39,344 bases of DNA from Macromonas nakdongensis (GTDB lineage Bacteria; Pseudomonadota; Gammaproteobacteria; Burkholderiales; Burkholderiaceae_C), in contig NZ_NWMV01000028.1 in NCBI RefSeq assembly GCF_002837145.1, positions 1-39,344 on the forward strand. Direction: 5' to 3'. Under the pieces are notes generated by a model. That model was given only the letters and a program-made list of their open reading frames with translations, made no database searches and was not told the DNA's origin. Below, in pieces: positions 17,614-25,817 of the stretch. The position numbers were made by a program, and so were the translations under genes. The stretch's first letter is position 1. The number at the start of each line of letters is the position of its first letter.

Positions 17614-19540
17614 GCGGGCCTCCCGATGGGGCGGCGGGCGCCGGCGAAACGTCGGCCGCCCCGCTGCTGTCGCCCCCGCTTTGTTGCAGCGCCCACATCT
17701 GGGCGTAGCGGCCACCGGCGGCCAGCAGCTCGGCGTGGCGGCCGCGCTCGACCACGGTGCCGTGTTCCAGCACGATGATCTCGTGCGCGTCCACCACGGT
17801 GGACAGGCGGTGCGCGATGACGAGCGTGGTCTTGTTCTGCGCCGCGCTTTTCAGTTCGGCCTGGATGGCGCGCTCGTTGGCGCTGTCCAGCGCCGAGGTC
17901 GCCTCGTCGAAGATGAGGATGGGCGGGTTCTTCAGCAGCGTGCGCGCAATGGCCACGCGCTGCTTCTCGCCGCCCGACAGCTTGAGCCCGCGCTCGCCCA
18001 CCACCGTCTGGTAGCCCTTGGGCAGTCTTTCGATGAAGGCGTGGATGTGCGCGGCCTGGGCCGCCAGCACCGCTTCGTCGTGCCCGGCCTCGGGGCGGCC
18101 GTAGCGGATGTTGTAGCCGATGGTGTCGTTGAACAGCACCGTGTCCTGCGGCACGATGCCAATGGCGCGGCGCACGCTGCCCTGGGTCACGGCGCGGAGG
18201 TCCTGGCCCGCGATGGTGATGCGCCCTTCCCTTCCGTCGTGCCCGTCGCCCGGTCGGCCCACGTCGTAAAACCGGTAGAGCAACCGCGCCAGGGTGGACT
18301 TGCCCGAGCCCGACGGCCCCACCACCGCCACCGTCTTGCCCGGGGGGATGGTGAAGCTCACGCCATGCAGGATTTCCCGCTCGCGCTCGTAGGCGAAGTG
18401 CACGTTCTCGAAGCGCACTTCGGGCGGACCGTTCAACTGCAGCGGCTGGGCGCCCGGAGCGTCGGCGATCTCGCGCTCCTTGTCCAGCAGGGTGAACATC
18501 TTGTCCAGGTCGGTCAGGCCCTGCTTGATTTCGCGGTACAGCACGCCCAGGAAGTTGAGCGGGATGTAGAGCTGGATCATGAAGGCGTTGATCATCACCA
18601 GGTCGCCCAGCGTCATCTGCCCCTGCGTCACGCCCACGGTGGCGCGCCACAGCATGGCCACCAGCGCGGTGGCGATGATGAGCTGCTGCCCGGCGTTGAG
18701 CAGCGACAGCGTGGTCTGGCTTTTCAGGCGGGCGCGGCGCAGGCGCTCCAACGCCTCGTCGTAGCGCCGGCCCTCGAAGGCCTCGTTGTTGAAGTACTTG
18801 ACGGTTTCGTAGTTCAGCAGCGAGTCGATGGCCTTGGTCTGCGTGGCCGACTCCATCTCGTTCATGTGGCGGCGGAACTGGGTGCGCCATTCCGTCACCC
18901 GCACGGTGAAGAACACGTACAGCACCAGCGCGGCCAGGGTGGTCCAGACGTACCACAGCTCGAACTTGATGCCCAGCAGCGCCAGCACCAGCGCCACCTC
19001 CAGCAGCGTGGGCAGGATGCTGTAGAGCGAATACGAAATGAGCGACTGCACGCCGCGCGTGCCGCGCTCGATGTCGCGCGTCATGCCGCCGGTCTGGCGC
19101 TCCAGGTGGAAGCGCAGGCTGAGTTCGTGCAAATGGCCGAACACCTGCAGCGCGATGGTGCGGGTGGCGCCTTCGGTGGCCTTGGCAAAGATCAGCTCGC
19201 GCAGCTCGGTGAACAGGGTGGTGGACAGGCGCAGCAGGCCGTAGGCCAGCAGCAGGCCCACCGGCACCACCAGCAGCGCCTCGCTGCCCGGCGGCAGGCC
19301 CAGCAGCGACTGGCCGGGCGCGGGGGTGAGCGCATCGACCAGTTCCTTGAGCAGCAGCGGCACGCCCACGTTGGCCAGCTTGGCCGCCACCATGAAGCCC
19401 AGCGCCGCCGCCACGCGCCAGCGGTACTGCCACAGGTAGGGCAGCAGGCGGCGCAGCACCGCCCAGTCCGTGCGCGCCGCCGGCGGGCTGCCGGGCGCGG
19501 CGGGGGAGGCAACGGGGGGGCTGGAGGCGAGGTGGCGCAT
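17594..19540 (-). CDS. Atm1/HMT1-type ABC exporter (membrane domain fused to ATPase)
   Basis: 648 residues from MRHLASSPPVAS. Six membrane helices (about 40-330) are followed by an ATPase domain. Walker A is GPSGSGKST, the signature LSGGEKQRVAIART, Walker B ILIFDEATSALDS, with the H-loop at VIAHRLSTVVDAHE. Within the membrane domain NYETVKYFNNEAFEGRRY is diagnostic of the Atm1 (ABCB7) class, whose bacterial members export glutathione conjugates or glutathione-metal complexes. The start codon CAT at 19538-19540 is only 16 bp from the divergent thioesterase ATG at 19557. The C-terminal codons overlap the lysR start. Confidence 0.92.
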   Translation of the reverse strand: MRHLASSPPVASPAAPGSPPAARTDWAVLRRLLPYLWQYRWRVAAALGFMVAAKLANVGVPLLLKELVDALTPAPGQSLLGLPPGSEALLVVPVGLLLAYGLLRLSTTLFTELRELIFAKATEGATRTIALQVFGHLHELSLRFHLERQTGGMTRDIERGTRGVQSLISYSLYSILPTLLEVALVLALLGIKFELWYVWTTLAALVLYVFFTVRVTEWRTQFRRHMNEMESATQTKAIDSLLNYETVKYFNNEAFEGRRYDEALERLRRARLKSQTTLSLLNAGQQLIIATALVAMLWRATVGVTQGQMTLGDLVMINAFMIQLYIPLNFLGVLYREIKQGLTDLDKMFTLLDKEREIADAPGAQPLQLNGPPEVRFENVHFAYEREREILHGVSFTIPPGKTVAVVGPSGSGKSTLARLLYRFYDVGRPGDGHDGREGRITIAGQDLRAVTQGSVRRAIGIVPQDTVLFNDTIGYNIRYGRPEAGHDEAVLAAQAAHIHAFIERLPKGYQTVVGERGLKLSGGEKQRVAIARTLLKNPPILIFDEATSALDSANERAIQAELKSAAQNKTTLVIAHRLSTVVDAHEIIVLEHGTVVERGRHAELLAAGGRYAQMWALQQSGGDSSGAADVSPAPAAPSGGPHGHQMA

Positions 19541-19556
19541 GGATGACAATAGACAG

Positions 19557-19988
19557 ATGAACACGCCCATTGTGCCCCCAAGCCCCGAGACTCCGCTGGT
19601 GTCGGACCTGCCGCCGTCGGACAAGACCCTGGTGCTGAAGGTGATTCCCATGCCGGCGGACTGCAACGCCAACGGCGACATTTTCGGCGGCTGGGTCATG
19701 GCCCAGGTGGACCTGGCCGGCTCGGTGCTGCCGGCGCGCTACATGGGCGGGCGCTTCGCCACCGTGGCGGTCAACCAGTTCATCTTCAAGCAGCCGGTGA
19801 AGGTGGGCGACATCCTGAGCTTCTACGGCAACGTCACCCGCATCGGCAACACCTCGATCTCGGTGCAGGTGGAGGTGTTTGCCGAGCGCTTTGGCGCGCA
19901 GGGCCAGTTCGTCAAGGTGACGGAAGCGTCGCTGACCTACGTCGCCATCGACGACCAGGGCCGCCCGCGCCCGGTGCCCAAGCGCTGA
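19557..19988 (+). CDS. Acyl-CoA thioesterase, YciA family (hotdog fold)
   Basis: 143 residues (E. coli YciA has 132). MPADCNANGDIFGGWVMAQVD is the hotdog-family active-site region, with the conserved N/D and GG; TVAVNQFIFKQPVKVGDILS follows. It hydrolyses acyl-CoA in the cytoplasm. The start at 19557 (MNTPIVPPS) is chosen; an alternative in-frame ATG at 19539 would overlap the divergent ABC exporter's start codon. GACAAT lies six bases before 19557, so the mRNA may be leaderless. Confidence 0.9.
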   Translation: MNTPIVPPSPETPLVSDLPPSDKTLVLKVIPMPADCNANGDIFGGWVMAQVDLAGSVLPARYMGGRFATVAVNQFIFKQPVKVGDILSFYGNVTRIGNTSISVQVEVFAERFGAQGQFVKVTEASLTYVAIDDQGRPRPVPKR

Positions 19989-20048
19989 CCCACGGGCGCG
20001 GGGTTTTATGATGCGGGTTTGCCCACCCCGCCACGGCCGCCCGCCACC

Positions 20049-21629
20049 ATGCCCAAGAAAACCGCCGCCCCGTCCCCCGTCACCACGCTCACCCCGGCCG
20101 ACTACCTGATCAAGATCCTCAACGCCCGGGTGTACGACGTGGCGGTGGAGTCGGCGCTGGAGCCCGCCAAGAACCTGAGCCGGCGCCTGCACAACCAGGT
20201 GCTGCTCAAGCGCGAGGACCAGCAGCCGGTGTTCAGCTTCAAGCTGCGCGGGGCGTACAACAAGCTGGCGCACCTCACGCCCGAACAGCTCCAGCGTGGT
20301 GTCATCTGCGCCTCGGCCGGCAACCACGCGCAGGGCGTGTCGCTGGGTGCGCACAAGCTGGGCGCGCGTGCGGTCATCGTCATGCCCACCACCACGCCGC
20401 AGGTCAAAGTGGACGCGGTCAAGGCCCTGGGCGGCGAGGTGGTGCTGCACGGCGACAGCTACTCCGACGCCTACGCCCAGGCGGTCAAGCTGGAACAGGA
20501 ACAGGGCCTGACTTTTGTGCACCCTTTCGACGACCCGGACGTGATCGCCGGCCAGGGCACGGTGGCCATGGAAATGCTGCGGCAGCTGCAAAGCCTGGGC
20601 AGCCAGCGGCTGGACGCGGTGTTCGTGGCCATCGGCGGCGGCGGCCTCATCAGCGGCGTGGCCAACTACATCAAGGCGGTGCGGCCCGAGGTGAAGGTCA
20701 TCGGCGTGCAGATGAACGATTCGGACGCGATGATGCAATCGGTGGCCGCGCACGGGCGCGTGACCCTGCCCGACGTCGGTCTGTTCAGCGACGGCACCGC
20801 CGTCAAACTGGTGGGCGAAGAGACCTTCCGCATCAGCAGCGAACTGGTCGACGGCTTCATCACCGTGGACACCGATGCGGTCTGCGCCGCCATCAAGGAC
20901 ATTTTCGTGGACACGCGCAGCATCGTCGAACCGGCCGGCGCGCTGGCGGTGGCCGCCATCAAAAAGTACGTGGCCGAGCGCAAAACCAAGGGCGAAACCT
21001 ACGCCGCCATTCTGTGCGGCGCCAACATGAACTTCGACCGGCTGCGCTTCGTGGCCGAGCGCGCCGAGGTGGGCGAAGAGCGCGAGGCCCTGTTTGCCGT
21101 GACCCTGCCCGAAGAACGCGGCAGCTTCAAGCGCTTTCTGGAAGCCATCGGCAACCTGCCGGGCGGCCCGCGCAACGTCACCGAGTTCAGCTACCGCATC
21201 AGCGACGCGAACCAGGCCCACGTGTTCATGGGCCTGACCACGCGCGGCCCCGGAGAAAGCGCCAAGATCGCCGCCAACTTCGGCAAACAGGGCTTCGCCA
21301 CGCTGGACCTGACGCACGACGACCTGGCGCAGGAGCACATCCGCCACATGGTGGGCGGGCGCTCGGCGCTGGCGCAGGACGAGCGGCTGCTGCGCTTCGT
21401 CTTCCCCGAGCGGCCGGGCGCGCTGCTGAAATTTTTGAGCCTGATGCGTCCGGGCTGGAACATCAGCCTGTTCCACTACCGCAACCAGGGCGCCGACTAC
21501 GGCCGCATTCTGGTGGGCCTGCAGGTGCCCGCCAAGGACGGCAAGGCCTTCCAGAAATTCCTGGACACGCTGGGCTACCCTTACGTGGAAGAGACCGAGA
21601 ACCCGGTGTACCGGCTGTTCCTGAACTGA
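20049..21629 (+). CDS. ilvA: Threonine ammonia-lyase, biosynthetic (threonine deaminase)
   Basis: 526 residues. It makes 2-oxobutanoate from threonine, the first step toward isoleucine. The PLP lysine lies in FSFKLRGAYNKL, followed by SAGNHAQGVSLGA and the glycine-rich phosphate loop AIGGGGLISGVANY. The C-terminal 190 residues hold two ACT-like regulatory modules (around EEREALFAVTLPEERGSFKR and LLRFVFPERPGALLKFLS), so feedback control by isoleucine is expected. The start at 20049 is preferred to a TTG ten codons earlier. A TATGAT box (20007-20012) lies upstream. Confidence 0.95.
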   Translation: MPKKTAAPSPVTTLTPADYLIKILNARVYDVAVESALEPAKNLSRRLHNQVLLKREDQQPVFSFKLRGAYNKLAHLTPEQLQRGVICASAGNHAQGVSLGAHKLGARAVIVMPTTTPQVKVDAVKALGGEVVLHGDSYSDAYAQAVKLEQEQGLTFVHPFDDPDVIAGQGTVAMEMLRQLQSLGSQRLDAVFVAIGGGGLISGVANYIKAVRPEVKVIGVQMNDSDAMMQSVAAHGRVTLPDVGLFSDGTAVKLVGEETFRISSELVDGFITVDTDAVCAAIKDIFVDTRSIVEPAGALAVAAIKKYVAERKTKGETYAAILCGANMNFDRLRFVAERAEVGEEREALFAVTLPEERGSFKRFLEAIGNLPGGPRNVTEFSYRISDANQAHVFMGLTTRGPGESAKIAANFGKQGFATLDLTHDDLAQEHIRHMVGGRSALAQDERLLRFVFPERPGALLKFLSLMRPGWNISLFHYRNQGADYGRILVGLQVPAKDGKAFQKFLDTLGYPYVEETENPVYRLFLN

Positions 21630-21639
21630 CACGCCGGCC

Positions 21640-22494
21640 ATGCAAGGCGTGCGGCACTTCCTGCTGGCGTTGCAGTTCTTCACCCGCCTCCCGGTGACCG
21701 GGGCGCTGGCGCGGTGGGTGGGCTACAGCCCGGCCATGTTGCGCGCCAGCGCGGCGCACTTTCCCGGCGTGGGCTGGGTGGTGGGCGCGGCGGCGGCGGG
21801 CGTGTACGGAGCGCTGTGCTGGCACCTGCCGCCGGTGGGTGGCATCACCTGGGTGGCGGCGGTGTTCTGCACCCTCGCCACGGTGTTGCTGACCGGCGGC
21901 TTCCACGAAGACGGCCTGGCCGACCTGACCGACGGCCTGGGCGGCAGCTACCGGCGCGAACGGGCGCTGGAGATCATGAAGGACTCGCGCATCGGCGCCT
22001 TCGGGGCGATGGCGCTGGTGCTGGCGCTGCTGGCCAAGGTCGGGCTGCTGGCGGTGCTGGGGCAGTTGTCGCTGGCCGGCGCGCTGCTGGCGCTGTGGCT
22101 GGCCCACGTGGCTTCGCGCACCTGGCCGCTGCTGACCATCCGTTGGCTGCCCCACGTGGGCGACGCGGCGGGCAGCAAGTCCAAGCCGCTGGCGGACCAG
22201 ATATCGACCGGCGCCCTGTGGGCCGGCGCGCTGTGGCTGGGGCTGGCGGTGGTGCTGGCAGGGTGGGCAGCCCACACGCTGGCGCCGCCCTGGCTGGGCG
22301 GCCTGGTCAGCGGCGAGCGGACCGCCGCCGTGCTGGCCTGGGGGCTGGGGGGCTCGGTGGCCGGCTGGGCGCTGGTGCACTGGCGCTTGAAGGTGAGGCT
22401 GCAAGGCTTCACCGGCGACGGCCTGGGCGCGGCCCAGCAGGTCAGCGAAATCGGTTTTTACCTCGCCATGGCGCTGGCCATGGGCGCACGCTGA
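21640..22494 (+). CDS. cobS: Adenosylcobinamide-GDP ribazoletransferase (cobalamin synthase)
   Basis: 284 residues. It joins adenosylcobinamide-GDP and alpha-ribazole in the last steps of cobalamin assembly at the inner membrane. The N-terminal LLALQFFTRLPVTG and the acidic GGFHEDGLADLTDGLGGSYR are hallmarks, followed by RALEIMKDSRIGAFGAMALVLAL and several membrane helices. It starts 10 bp after the ilvA stop and is followed 2 bp later by a cobC-like phosphatase gene, so the pair forms the end of the nucleotide-loop pathway. No cobalamin riboswitch fits in the gap. Confidence 0.94.
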   Translation: MQGVRHFLLALQFFTRLPVTGALARWVGYSPAMLRASAAHFPGVGWVVGAAAAGVYGALCWHLPPVGGITWVAAVFCTLATVLLTGGFHEDGLADLTDGLGGSYRRERALEIMKDSRIGAFGAMALVLALLAKVGLLAVLGQLSLAGALLALWLAHVASRTWPLLTIRWLPHVGDAAGSKSKPLADQISTGALWAGALWLGLAVVLAGWAAHTLAPPWLGGLVSGERTAAVLAWGLGGSVAGWALVHWRLKVRLQGFTGDGLGAAQQVSEIGFYLAMALAMGAR

Positions 22495-22496
22495 CC

Positions 22497-23123
22497 GTGG
22501 CCACGCTGGAGTTGTGGCTGGTGCGGCACGCCCGGCCACTGGTGGAGCCTGGCGTCTGCTACGGCCGGCTGGACGTGCCCGCCGACCCGGCCCACACCGC
22601 CGCCAGCGCCCAGGCCCTGGCGGCGGCTCTGCAAGCAGCGCCCCAGCCGGCCCCGACCCTGCCCGTGTGGGCCTCACCCCGGACCCGCACCTGGGCCCTG
22701 GCCAACGCCCTGGCCACCCTGGCGCCGGTCGGTCTCTCAATGCAGGCCCCGAGGGCCGACGAACGCTTGGCCGAGATGGACTTCGGCCACTGGGAGGGCC
22801 GGCGCTGGGACACGCTGCCCCGCGCCGAATTGGACGCCTGGACCAACGACTTCCACCACCACCGCCCCGGCGGCGGCGAGAACGTGGCCGGTTTCCTGGC
22901 ACGGGTGCGCGCCGCCCTGGACGACTGCCACCGGCAGGCTCAGGCCCTGGGTGCGCGCCGCGCAGTCTGGGTCACCCACGCCGGGGTGGTGCGCGCGGTG
23001 CAGGTGTGGCTGGCCCAAACACCGCAGCCGCTGCGGGCCCAGGACTGGCCCACCGCGGCATGCGACTTTGGCGCCTGGGAGGTCAGGCACTGGCCCGACC
23101 TGGCCGCCCCGTTGGTGAAATAA
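22497..23123 (+). CDS. cobC: Histidine phosphatase, alpha-ribazole phosphatase-like
   Basis: 208 residues from a GTG at 22497 (VATLELWLVRHARPL). No ATG fits upstream without overlapping cobS extensively. The phosphatase motif is RHARP, where the family has RHG/RHA. GVCYGRLDVP, DERLAEMDFGHWEGRRWDTL and VTHAGVVRAV match CobC-type branch proteins. It likely dephosphorylates alpha-ribazole phosphate or adenosylcobalamin phosphate, in keeping with adjacent cobS; the name rests partly on that context. Confidence 0.85.
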   Translation: MATLELWLVRHARPLVEPGVCYGRLDVPADPAHTAASAQALAAALQAAPQPAPTLPVWASPRTRTWALANALATLAPVGLSMQAPRADERLAEMDFGHWEGRRWDTLPRAELDAWTNDFHHHRPGGGENVAGFLARVRAALDDCHRQAQALGARRAVWVTHAGVVRAVQVWLAQTPQPLRAQDWPTAACDFGAWEVRHWPDLAAPLVK

Positions 23124-23133
23124 TCGGGCCACC

Positions 23134-24030
23134 ATGCCCGCCACCCTCGAAGGCCAACTCGTCGTCGCCATTTCCTCGCGTGCGCTGTTCGACTTCGAGG
23201 CCGAGAACCGCGTCTTCGAAGACGGCGACGACCGCGCCTACATGCAGTTGCAGTTGGAGCGGCTGGAACAGCCCGCCAGCCCCGGCGTGGCGTTTTCACT
23301 GGTGCACAAGCTGCTCAGCTTCAACACCGGCGAGGCGCCGCGGGTGGAAGTGGTCATCCTCTCGCGCAACGACCCGGTCTCGGGCATGCGGGTGTTCCGC
23401 TCGGCGCAGCACTACGGCCTGCCCATCCAGCGCGGCGTGTTCACCCGCGGCCAGGCACCCTGGCGCTACCTGCGCCCGCTGCGCGCCAACCTGTTCCTCT
23501 CCACCCACCTGAGCGACGTGCGCGCCGCCCTGGATGCCGGCGTACCCGCGGCCCAGGTCTATCCGCAGTCGGTGCACGCCAGCGACGCCCACCCGCACGA
23601 GGTGCGCATCGCCTTCGACGGCGACGCCGTGCTGTTCTCCGACGAGGCCGAACAGGTGTTCCAGCGACAGGGGCTGGACGCCTTCCAGCAGCACGAACGC
23701 AGCAAAGCCGCCCAACCCCTGCCCGGCGGCCCCTTCAAACCGCTGCTCGAAGCACTGCACCGCCTGCAAAGCGCCGGCACCGCACAGATGCGCGTGCGCA
23801 CCGCGCTCGTCACCGCCCGCAGCGCGCCGGCACACGAACGCGCCATCCGCACCCTGATGGACTGGCACATTGAGGTGGACGAAGCCCTGTTCCTGGGCGG
23901 CCTGCCCAAAGGCGAATTCCTGCGCGAATTCGAACCCGACTTCTTTTTCGACGACCAGACCGGCCACATCGAACAGGCGGCCCGCCACGTTCCGGCCGGG
24001 CACGTGGCCAGTGGCATTGCCAACGGCTGA
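23134..24030 (+). CDS. 5'-nucleotidase (cN-I family)
   Basis: 298 residues matching the cytosolic 5'-nucleotidase I family (Pfam 5_nucleotid type). Visible family segments are VVAISSRALFDFEAENRVFE at the N-terminus, FSLVHKLLSFN, then VEVVILSRNDP, FLSTHLSDVRAAL, RIAFDGDAVLFSDE and the C-terminal FFFDDQTGHIE. It should dephosphorylate nucleoside monophosphates in the cytoplasm. It starts 10 bp after the cobC stop. AATAAT lies nine bases before its ATG and overlaps the cobC stop codon. Confidence 0.88.
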   Translation: MPATLEGQLVVAISSRALFDFEAENRVFEDGDDRAYMQLQLERLEQPASPGVAFSLVHKLLSFNTGEAPRVEVVILSRNDPVSGMRVFRSAQHYGLPIQRGVFTRGQAPWRYLRPLRANLFLSTHLSDVRAALDAGVPAAQVYPQSVHASDAHPHEVRIAFDGDAVLFSDEAEQVFQRQGLDAFQQHERSKAAQPLPGGPFKPLLEALHRLQSAGTAQMRVRTALVTARSAPAHERAIRTLMDWHIEVDEALFLGGLPKGEFLREFEPDFFFDDQTGHIEQAARHVPAGHVASGIANG

Positions 24031-24144
24031 TCCCCGCTCACCGCCCGACTGGACCAGCCACGGGCTGCGCCATCCCGACCCATGCCCACGCAGCAACCGC
24101 CGGACCGGCACACAATACCAGGGAGCGACACTTCCGGAGCCCCC

Positions 24145-24900
24145 ATGTCCGCCATCCGACGACTGGCCGCGGCCGCCATGGCCGCCACACCGCTCTTGCT
24201 GGCCGGGTGCATCGTCGTGCCGATCGGTTGGTTCACCGACAACCCGTACGCCCCCGACAAGCTGGCGCCCCTCCAGGCACCCGGTGCGAACCGGGCCCTG
24301 GTGCGCCAGACCTTCGGCGCTCCCACATACACCCGGGAAAACCAACGCTACTGGTTCTACACCCACTCCCGGGAAACGGTGGGCATCATCGCGGGCACCA
24401 CCAGCACCGTCCTCACCGACGACGACTGGCTGCTGGTCGAGTTCGGTCCGCACGACCAGGTCGTGCTGGCCGAAACGACCGACTTCAAGAAATGCACCTC
24501 GAACGGCATCTGCCTGTCCGGATCCGAGATATACGCGGACCCAGCCAAAGGCCCCCGGCACGACACCCAGCCCCAGACCGGAGCGTGCGGGATCTACCTC
24601 TATCTGGAACCACTGCCGTGGCCCCTGTTCGCCGGCCAGGTCCGCTATGCGGTGGACGGGCAGCCCATCGGCGTCGTCAGCAGCCACAGCTACCTCTACC
24701 TCACCCACCCGTCAGGGCCTGTCCGGATTGCCGCCTACGACCTGGAGATCACCGCCGCCTGCGAAAGCGGGCAATGGCTGTACGTCCGCGCCGTCAAGAA
24801 AACCGACTGGTCGTGGCAAACCGGCGAAGACCTGGCGCCCGTCCCGGCGGCGCAGGGGCAGGCCAACATCCAGACCCGTTACCCGGCGCTGCGGGACTGA
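24145..24900 (+). CDS. Predicted lipoprotein with BamE-like and DUF2846-like parts
   Basis: 251 residues. The signal peptide ends in a lipobox (LLLAGC, Cys22). The next residue is Ile, not Asp, so outer-membrane sorting is expected. Residues about 45-110 (ANRALVRQTFGAPTYTRENQ, then YWFYTHS and WLLVEFGPHDQVVLAE) resemble the BamE/SmpA fold. Residues about 145-215 (GIYLYLEP, VDGQPIGVV, YLYLTHPSGPVRIAAY) resemble the DUF2846/PEGA-like pattern. Four cysteines (117, 123, 148, 206) could form disulfides. Both domain calls are by eye. It converges with the subtilase gene, whose stop is 6 bp away. The function is unknown. Confidence 0.75.
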   Translation: MSAIRRLAAAAMAATPLLLAGCIVVPIGWFTDNPYAPDKLAPLQAPGANRALVRQTFGAPTYTRENQRYWFYTHSRETVGIIAGTTSTVLTDDDWLLVEFGPHDQVVLAETTDFKKCTSNGICLSGSEIYADPAKGPRHDTQPQTGACGIYLYLEPLPWPLFAGQVRYAVDGQPIGVVSSHSYLYLTHPSGPVRIAAYDLEITAACESGQWLYVRAVKKTDWSWQTGEDLAPVPAAQGQANIQTRYPALRD

Positions 24901-24906
24901 ATCCGC

Positions 24907-25791
24907 TCACTTGATCGACACCGGGGCCAGGGCGCGGGCGATGCTGGCCTCCCCACGCCCGTGGACCGCCGCGCTGTAGTTGGCCACCGTGTCTTTGCGC
25001 GCCGTGTTGAGCAGCTGGTTGGTGATCTGCGTCGGCGTGGCGGTCTTGAACTTGCTGCCCAGAATGGCCCCGTAGCCGCTCACGATCGGCGCCGCAAACG
25101 AGGTGCCGTAGAGGCCGGTCTTGGAGCCCTCGACACCGACCACCAGGAAGTTCTTCTGGACCGCGAGATCGCTGCCAGCATAGTTGGAATACGACGCCAG
25201 CGAGGCCGGCGCAGCCACCGTGCCGTTTTTGCTGAGCGCGCCCACGAAAATGGCCGACTGGGCGCCGACCAACGCCCGGTTGAGGTAGTCCACCTGCCCC
25301 TGGCTGGTGGCTGCGCCAACCGCCACCGCATTGTTGCCGGCGGCCTTGGACACGATGGCCGAACCGTTCTTCGCGTAGGCGATGATGGATTTTTCCTGGT
25401 TGTCCCAGCCGATCTGGCTGTTCGAATAACCGTTCGCCGCGAACATGCCGTAACTGAGGTTCAGCACATTGAGGCCGCGGGCCAGCCCGATCGCACCCGT
25501 GCCCGTGAAGTCCACGGAAGCGATTTTCGCCGAGGGGGCGATCAAACCGGCCTCCAGCCGCGTCCATTCACCGTGGCGCTGGGTCAGCGTTCCGGTCCCG
25601 AAATTGCCAGAGAAGCGGGAACTGCTCCTGAAGTCATCGACCACCTGGATGGTCACCCCCTGGCCCTTGTAGCCCAGGTTCCAGGCTTGCTTGACCTCCG
25701 GGCTCATCCAGGCCTGCAGGGTCTGCGCCGGAATAGCCGTGGACAGCAGCAGCGCGGCGGTCAGGGCACTCAACTTCAGAACGGTTTTCAT
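24907..25791 (-). CDS. Secreted subtilisin-like serine protease (S8 family)
   Basis: 294 residues from MKTVLKLSALTAALLLSTAI, a Sec signal peptide cleaved near AQT. An intact catalytic set is visible: Asp52 (QVVDDF), His73 (QRHGEW), oxyanion Asn153 (AAGNNA) and Ser231 (GTSFAAPIVSG). It is compact for the family, with only about 20 residues between Asp and His and no obvious I9 propeptide. There is no C-terminal sorting domain, so release to periplasm or exterior is unclear. AAGGAG lies just before the start. It is the second gene of an operon, 26 bp after the outer-membrane-type gene, downstream of a c-di-GMP riboswitch. Confidence 0.9.
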   Translation of the reverse strand: MKTVLKLSALTAALLLSTAIPAQTLQAWMSPEVKQAWNLGYKGQGVTIQVVDDFRSSSRFSGNFGTGTLTQRHGEWTRLEAGLIAPSAKIASVDFTGTGAIGLARGLNVLNLSYGMFAANGYSNSQIGWDNQEKSIIAYAKNGSAIVSKAAGNNAVAVGAATSQGQVDYLNRALVGAQSAIFVGALSKNGTVAAPASLASYSNYAGSDLAVQKNFLVVGVEGSKTGLYGTSFAAPIVSGYGAILGSKFKTATPTQITNQLLNTARKDTVANYSAAVHGRGEASIARALAPVSIK

Positions 25792-25817
25792 GGTGGACTC
25801 CTTGGGGAAGGCTGGGC

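Noticed and set aside
21630-21640. Looked for a cobalamin riboswitch before cobS.
   Set aside because: Only 10 bp separate ilvA and cobS, and no B12-box-like sequence is visible nearby.
17532-21683. A 1,383-codon open frame on the minus strand spanning lysR, the ABC exporter, yciA-type and ilvA genes.
   Set aside because: It runs out of frame or antisense to well-recognised genes, and its translation is low-complexity His/Arg/Ala-rich, as expected from GC-rich shadow frames.
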